Origin: CG1-02-35-72 sp045046885
GTDB taxonomy: Bacteria; Bacteroidota; Bacteroidia; Flavobacteriales; Flavobacteriaceae
NCBI GenBank assembly: GCA_045046885.1
Contig: JASFYX010000023.1
Location: 90,563 to 154,562, forward strand
DNA: 64,000 nucleotides
Direction of reading: 5' to 3'
This document shows positions 60,344 through 64,000 of this stretch, one piece after another (the first letter of the stretch is position 1; each line of letters opens with the position of its first letter). A program made the translations under genes and the position numbers. The notes below the pieces were generated by a model. It was not told the DNA's origin. It made no database searches and worked only from the letters and a program-made list of their open reading frames with translations.

Positions 60344-60832
60344 TTAATTCTTAACTATTATTGGCAATTCAAATTGCGTGGTAACCGGCATGCCACGTTT
60401 TATAGCGGGTTGTAAGACGGGTATTTTGTTTGCCGCGATTTTTAAAAGACTGCTTAAAAGTTTTTCGTAATCTTTATTATTACTTTTAGACGTCACTTTT
60501 ACAAACTGTGTTTTACCCGATTTCAATACTTTTAAAGTCACCAAAAGTGTATCGTTAGCAGCCGTTTTTGTTTTTAATGGACTTGTTTTTAGCAGCCTGT
60601 TAATATGCTCAGCCATTTTAATTTGAAAGCATATTTTTTGCTTATCCCTTGACGGAATATTCTGACATTCCGGAAAAAGCGGGTAAGCATCGACCGTTGT
60701 AAAATCGATAACTGTATCGATTGTTGGGGTGTTTTTTGGGGCTTGTTTCGGGAAAAAATAATCGCATGATGTTAAAAATAACAAGCTCAAAATTGTCAAC
60801 AATAAATAGATATAAGTGTGCTTATTTTTCAC
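60344..60832 (-). CDS. TonB-C-terminal-domain-like lipoprotein
   Basis: About 162 residues: signal peptide with lipobox LFLTSC, then a domain akin to the C-terminus of TonB (LFPECQNIPSRDKQKICFQIKMAEHI, VTLKVLKSGKTQFVKVTS, PVLQPAIKRGMPVTTQFELPIIVK). The same kind of domain, with the PxFPxC...C start, ends the next gene upstream. The frame is open to a TTG at 60874, but that codon is inside a terminator hairpin. I choose the GTG at 60832 (VKNKHTYIYLLL), which gives a proper signal peptide. Role unknown; it probably cooperates with, or is derived from, the neighbouring M56-TonB protein. Confidence 0.7.
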   Translation of the reverse strand: MKNKHTYIYLLLTILSLLFLTSCDYFFPKQAPKNTPTIDTVIDFTTVDAYPLFPECQNIPSRDKQKICFQIKMAEHINRLLKTSPLKTKTAANDTLLVTLKVLKSGKTQFVKVTSKSNNKDYEKLLSSLLKIAANKIPVLQPAIKRGMPVTTQFELPIIVKN

Positions 60833-60861
60833 AAGGTGAAAGTAAGAAAAATTAAACAAAA

Positions 60862-60885
60862 AAGCCGAGCACAAAGGCTCGGTTT
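60862..60885 (-). terminator. Intrinsic terminator after the second M56 gene
   Basis: On the minus strand a stem CCGAGC/GCTCGG, extended by A/T pairs and one wobble, with loop CTTTGT, is followed by TTTTTT. It lies 23 bases after the M56 stop (60908) and before the TonB-like lipoprotein gene. Confidence 0.65.
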
Positions 60886-60907
60886 GAATTTTTAAAAGAA
60901 GAGTTTT

Positions 60908-62281
60908 TTATTTTGGGATATTAAATACAATAGGTAAACTGTATTTTACAGCTACTACTTTTCCATTATTTTTTATACCAGGTTTTAATTGTGGTATCAA
61001 CTTAATAACACGGATAGCTTCTATTTCTAATTTTTTATGTGGGGCACGCGCCCTAACATCTGTTACTTTACCATTTTTATTAATGGTAAACATAACAAAA
61101 ATACGTTTATGCCCGGGTTTTAAATCTAAATTGTTAGCTAATCTAAAATTAAAATTCTGACTTATTAACTTTGTTATATTTTCAGATAAACATTTTCTTT
61201 GTTCTGGGGCATTCTCACAACCGGGATAAATAGGTGCTTGGTCAATTTCAGCAAATGAAATACCTTTTATTTTCTCTACTTCAACACCTTTACTGTTTTT
61301 TCTACTTGGTATTTTTTTGAGTAAATCTTTAGTTAATAATGAAGTAATTTCTCTGAATTCAGATTTACTTAAGGTATCTTTTTTAGCAATACTTGCTTTT
61401 AATGAAGCTACTTGTTCCGTAATTGTTTGCTTTTTTTGTTGGCAAGACACATAAAATAACATACTTGCTAACGCGGGGACTAATAACAAATACTTTAACT
61501 TAAGTACTTGTTTCGATTTGTTTTTGTTTGTCATCATAATACGTTTTTTAATGAGTGAATGTTTGTAAAATTGATTTACGAAATCAACTTTTGTGACTTT
61601 AAAGGTTGTGGTTAGCAAGCGATTAAAAAAGTCGATTTTATTTTCGGGCGCTATGGTTTTGGCATCGGCAATAAATTCGTGTAATTCGGTTATACGGTTT
61701 TGAAAAATATAAATAGCAGGGTTAAACCACATCAGGATTTTATGTATTTCGAAGAAAATTAAGTCTAGACTATGGATTTGTTTTATATGAATCAGTTCGT
61801 GTTCAATAATATGATTGTGTGGTTGATTTATAAATATTTTATCGATATAAATTGATTTAAAAAATGAAAAAATAATTCCTTTTTTATCGATTAAAACAAG
61901 TGTATGCGTGGCTTGTTTTTCTACAATACTCTTTTGACGCAAAATATAAATTGAAGCTATTTTGTATATAAAAAGACTAATCATAATCAGGCTTCCTAAA
62001 AGGAAAACTAGCATTAAGTACATCGAGAATGAAGTAGTTACTACTGTTTTTAAACTTTCTTGCGGATTGAGAATAATCGCTGGCAAGTGCTCTACAAAAT
62101 TTAAGGATGTGACTTTTGTAAAAGCGGTTATTTTTATAAATGGCAACGCAAAAGATACAATCGGCGTAAGTAACAAATAAGCACGATTGGCATTAAAAAA
62201 AGTTTCTTTTCTTAAAAAGACGTCATATATAACGATAAAAAGAAATTGAAACAGTACGACTTGAATAATATAATTTACCAT
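60908..62281 (-). CDS. M56 (BlaR1-like) membrane metallopeptidase with C-terminal TonB domain
   Basis: A 457-residue protein. Helices at about 3-19, 32-52 and 82-108, then zinc motif HELIH (about 159-163) and LHEFIADAKTI, and a helix at about 254-274 followed by a Cys-rich spot. Residues about 340-457 form a TonB-type C-terminal domain (APIYPGCENAPEQRKCLSENI..., FVMFTINKNGKVTDVRARAP, LKPGIKNNGKVVAVKYSLPIVFNI). Such M56-TonB fusions are common in Bacteroidota. Five bases separate it from its blaI gene. The ligand is unknown; a beta-lactam is not indicated, as no penicillin-binding sensor domain is present. Confidence 0.9.
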   Translation of the reverse strand: MVNYIIQVVLFQFLFIVIYDVFLRKETFFNANRAYLLLTPIVSFALPFIKITAFTKVTSLNFVEHLPAIILNPQESLKTVVTTSFSMYLMLVFLLGSLIMISLFIYKIASIYILRQKSIVEKQATHTLVLIDKKGIIFSFFKSIYIDKIFINQPHNHIIEHELIHIKQIHSLDLIFFEIHKILMWFNPAIYIFQNRITELHEFIADAKTIAPENKIDFFNRLLTTTFKVTKVDFVNQFYKHSLIKKRIMMTNKNKSKQVLKLKYLLLVPALASMLFYVSCQQKKQTITEQVASLKASIAKKDTLSKSEFREITSLLTKDLLKKIPSRKNSKGVEVEKIKGISFAEIDQAPIYPGCENAPEQRKCLSENITKLISQNFNFRLANNLDLKPGHKRIFVMFTINKNGKVTDVRARAPHKKLEIEAIRVIKLIPQLKPGIKNNGKVVAVKYSLPIVFNIPK

Positions 62282-62286
62282 AACTT

Positions 62287-62655
62287 TTATTTTTTATTTT
62301 CTTTATTGAGTTCTTTTAAAATATGCTCTAATTCGGTCATATCAATATCATTTTTTTTGACAAAGAACGACACCATACTCTTAAATGAGCCGTTAAAATA
62401 ACCGTTTACCAATTTGTTTAAACTTTGGTTAGAGTAGGTTTCCTTTTTTATTAAAGGATAGTATTTATAGCCTTTTCCAAATTTTTTATGTGCTACAATC
62501 CCCTTGGTTTCTAAAATTCTTATAATAGTAGAAACGGTATTGTAAGCAGGTTTAGGATTTGGTAATTGTTCTATAATTTCTTTAACAGAAGCTAAATCCA
62601 ATTGCCATAATACTTGCATAAATTGTTCTTCGGCTTTAGTGAGTTGTTTGAGCAT
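62287..62655 (-). CDS. BlaI/MecI/CopY-family repressor (second pair)
   Basis: A 122-residue winged-helix repressor: LTKAEEQFMQVLWQLDLASVKEIIEQLPNPKPAYNTVSTIIRILETKGIVAHKKFGKGYKYYPLI is the full DNA-binding domain, with the helical tail FNGSFKSMVSFFVKKNDIDMTELEHIL. It is a paralogue of the gene at 53643, but its operators differ (AACTAA type against TCTACA type), so the two regulons are probably separate. It is upstream of, and five bases from, its M56 partner. Confidence 0.93.
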   Translation of the reverse strand: MLKQLTKAEEQFMQVLWQLDLASVKEIIEQLPNPKPAYNTVSTIIRILETKGIVAHKKFGKGYKYYPLIKKETYSNQSLNKLVNGYFNGSFKSMVSFFVKKNDIDMTELEHILKELNKENKK

Positions 62656-62691
62656 AATTATATTAATTAGTTGTTTTATCGTGACAAATGT

Positions 62692-62725
62692 AACTAAATA
62701 TTTAGTTTAAACTAATTTATTAGTT
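62692..62725. promoter_or_regulatory. Two tandem operators of the second BlaI pair
   Basis: AACTAAATATTTAGTT (62692-62707) and AACTAATTTATTAGTT (62710-62725) are both perfect 16-base palindromes with AACTAA arms, two bases apart. They lie 37-70 bases before the BlaI start and 48-81 bases before the DUF456 start on the other strand. TTAATTAGTT at 62663-62672 may be a third half-site. They may control both directions. Confidence 0.75.
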
Positions 62726-62760
62726 AAATAATTTATATTTTTTAAAGAACCTTAGTTTGT

Positions 62761-62768
62761 TATCTTTG
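62761..62768 (+). promoter_or_regulatory. -7 box of the DUF456 gene (TATCTTTG)
   Basis: An exact TAnnTTTG element just four bases before the ATG at 62773. The expected start of transcription coincides with the first codon, which implies a leaderless mRNA, unless the true start codon is further in. No strong -33 TTG is seen 17-22 bases upstream. Confidence 0.45.
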
Positions 62769-62772
62769 TTTT

Positions 62773-63273
62773 ATGGATATTTTATTATTACTATTTGGTT
62801 TTTTTATAATGATATTAGGTCTTGTTGGTGCTTTTATACCTGTATTGCCAGGCCCTCTAACCAGTTGGTTAGGGCTTTTAATCTTACATTTTACTAAATC
62901 TGTCAATTTTAGTACCACATTTTTAATGGTAACATTTGCCATAGCCCTTTTGGTATGGGTACTCGATTATTTTATCCCCGCACTAGGTACAAAAAAGTTT
63001 GGTGGCAGTAAAAAAGGAATCGTCGGTTCAACCGTTGGCTTATTTGTCGGTCTTATATTTTTCCCGCCTTTGGGTATTATTGTCGGTCCGTTTGTCGGGG
63101 CTTTTATAGGCGAACTAATTCACGACAGTAGTAACAACAATCGCGCTCTTAAAGCGGCTTTGGGCTCTTTTATAGGGTTTTTATTTTCAACAGGTCTCAA
63201 ATTTGGCGTGAGTTTAATCTATCTCGGCTTATTCTTAAAAGCCTTTTGGCAAGCTAAAAATCTATTCTTCTAA
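62773..63273 (+). CDS. DUF456 family membrane protein
   Basis: A 166-residue membrane protein with about five helices. GLVGAFIPVLPGPLTSWLGLLI and FGGSKKGIVGSTVGLFVGLIFFPPLGIIVGPFVGAFIGELI (glycine-zipper-like) are the DUF456 hallmarks. No function is known. It shares its upstream region, with two operators, with the second blaI gene, so it may belong to that regulon. Confidence 0.88.
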   Translation: MDILLLLFGFFIMILGLVGAFIPVLPGPLTSWLGLLILHFTKSVNFSTTFLMVTFAIALLVWVLDYFIPALGTKKFGGSKKGIVGSTVGLFVGLIFFPPLGIIVGPFVGAFIGELIHDSSNNNRALKAALGSFIGFLFSTGLKFGVSLIYLGLFLKAFWQAKNLFF

Positions 63274-63344
63274 AACCTTAGTCGGTATATACTAATTAAC
63301 CGATTTAGGCTTTAAAAATCTTTTCATTATTAATATTGTTTTAT

Positions 63345-63352
63345 TAGATTTG
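63345..63352 (+). promoter_or_regulatory. -7 box of hppA (TAGATTTG)
   Basis: TAGATTTG matches the TAnnTTTG consensus and lies 37 bases before the hppA ATG, predicting a start site near 63359 and a short A-rich leader. The -33 region is T-rich, without a clear TTG. Confidence 0.5.
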
Positions 63353-63389
63353 CAGCAATTAATAAAAACTAATAATTAACATACAAACA

Positions 63390-64000
63390 ATGAATAACTT
63401 AATTTATTTATTACCCCTAGCCAGTGTGCTGGGTTTTTTGTTTATGATATTTAAATCCAGTTGGGTTAGTAAACAAGAAGTAGGTACAGAAAAAATGGCA
63501 GCAATCGCAAAAAATATTGCTGATGGCGCCATGGCATTTTTAAAAGCAGAGTACAAAGTACTCTCTATTTTTGTATTAGCCGTAGCTGTTCTTTTATTCT
63601 TTAAAGGCAATGCAGAACACAATTCAAGTGGTCTTGTCGCTTTGTCTTTTGTGGTAGGTGCTTTTTTATCGGCTTTGGCTGGATTTATAGGCATGCGTAT
63701 CGCTACTAAAGCCAATGTAAGAACGACTAATGCTGCCAGAACATCTTTAAATAAAGCCCTTGAAGTGGCCTTTTCTGGAGGTGCCGTTATGGGTATTGGT
63801 GTTGTGTCTTTAGGCGTTTTCGGATTGAGTTTATTATTTATTTTATATGATTCTTTATATGGTTCTACGGATGCTGATGGATTAGCCACGATACTTAATA
63901 TAATTTCAGGATTTTCATTAGGAGCTTCCTCTATAGCCCTTTTTGCGCGTGTTGGTGGTGGTATTTATACCAAAGCGGCTGATGTAGGAGCCGATTTAGT
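63390..64000 (+). CDS. hppA: Membrane-bound ion-translocating pyrophosphatase (5' part)
   Basis: The frame begins at ATG 63390 and runs open off the end of the window; 203 codons are visible of a protein usually some 700-800 residues long. The visible part has helices at about 3-22, 50-68, 75-92, 125-150 and 165-185. [31 protein letters not shown] at the edge is the HppA signature that leads into the pyrophosphate-binding site. The enzyme couples hydrolysis of pyrophosphate to H+ or Na+ pumping across the inner membrane. Ion specificity cannot be told without the rest. Confidence 0.95.
   Translation, partial: [203 protein letters not shown]

Noticed and set aside
60833..60874. TTG start at 60874 for the TonB-like lipoprotein
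   Set aside because: This codon lies in the loop of a terminator hairpin, and the extra residues (MCSAFLFNFSYFHL) spoil the lipoprotein signal; the GTG at 60832 is better.
54011..62655. Beta-lactam resistance locus (BlaI-BlaR1)
   Set aside because: There is no beta-lactamase or penicillin-binding protein gene nearby, and neither M56 protein has a penicillin-binding sensor domain; the pairs are better described as generic BlaI-M56 regulators.

Overview
This is an AT-rich chromosomal window from a Bacteroidota bacterium, almost certainly a member of the Flavobacteriaceae. The evidence for that is: promoters of the TTG-N19-TAnnTTTG type, a tmRNA encoding the tag GENNYALAA, a gliding-type ABC ATPase (GldA-like), SusC/SusD pairs, a type IX secretion C-terminal sorting domain, the flavobacterial families DUF6341 and DUF6427, BlaI/M56 pairs, and a membrane pyrophosphatase. 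There is no phage, integrase, transposase or CRISPR array. Most of the window is well-packed core and metabolic genome.

Layout. 1-9.5 kb: LysE-type exporter, trmB, DUF6341/DUF6427, upp, a YqhD-like alcohol dehydrogenase, a GT9 glycosyltransferase, then the aromatic amino acid operon pheA / aminotransferase / tyrA / DAHP synthase-chorismate mutase (minus strand). That operon is preceded by a previously uncatalogued leader ORF rich in Phe and Tyr codons, with an overlapping terminator/antiterminator. 9.5-17.3 kb: lipoprotein hydrolase, compact GldA-like ATPase, DUF4136 lipoprotein, kdsA, B12-dependent ribonucleotide reductase nrdJ, a saccharopine-dehydrogenase-like oxidoreductase and ssrA (tmRNA). 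17.9-27.9 kb: a signalling cluster of one membrane histidine kinase, two stand-alone receivers, and a 2424-residue soluble hybrid kinase with a receiver, about eleven PAS and four GAF domains.

28.3-48.9 kb: an alpha-glucan (starch/maltodextrin) utilisation locus. An outer-membrane SusC, a SusD that carries an inserted SusE/F-type starch-binding module, a three-module SusE/F-like lipoprotein and a T9SS-secreted GH13 enzyme are on the plus strand. A LacI-type regulator and a tight minus-strand operon (MFS sugar carrier, beta-phosphoglucomutase, GH65 phosphorylase, GH13 neopullulanase, GH31 alpha-glucosidase) are opposite. A further GH13 lipoprotein lies downstream, framed by direct repeats. Together they bind and cut glucan at the surface, import oligosaccharides through SusCD, trim them in the periplasm, import maltose through the MFS carrier and split it by phosphorolysis to glucose and glucose 6-phosphate.

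49-64 kb: an unknown exported TPR-like protein, a D-amino-acid-dehydrogenase-like flavoprotein with an alpha-ketoglutarate-semialdehyde-dehydrogenase-like enzyme (possible hydroxyproline route), MmcQ/YjbR, two BlaI-M56 regulatory pairs (one M56 ends in an ExbD-like domain, the other in a TonB-C domain) each with clear tandem operators, OsmC, hemW (containing an in-frame dispersed-repeat insertion), ruvC, a flippase-like membrane protein with a GT2 glycosyltransferase, DUF456, and the start of hppA running off the window.
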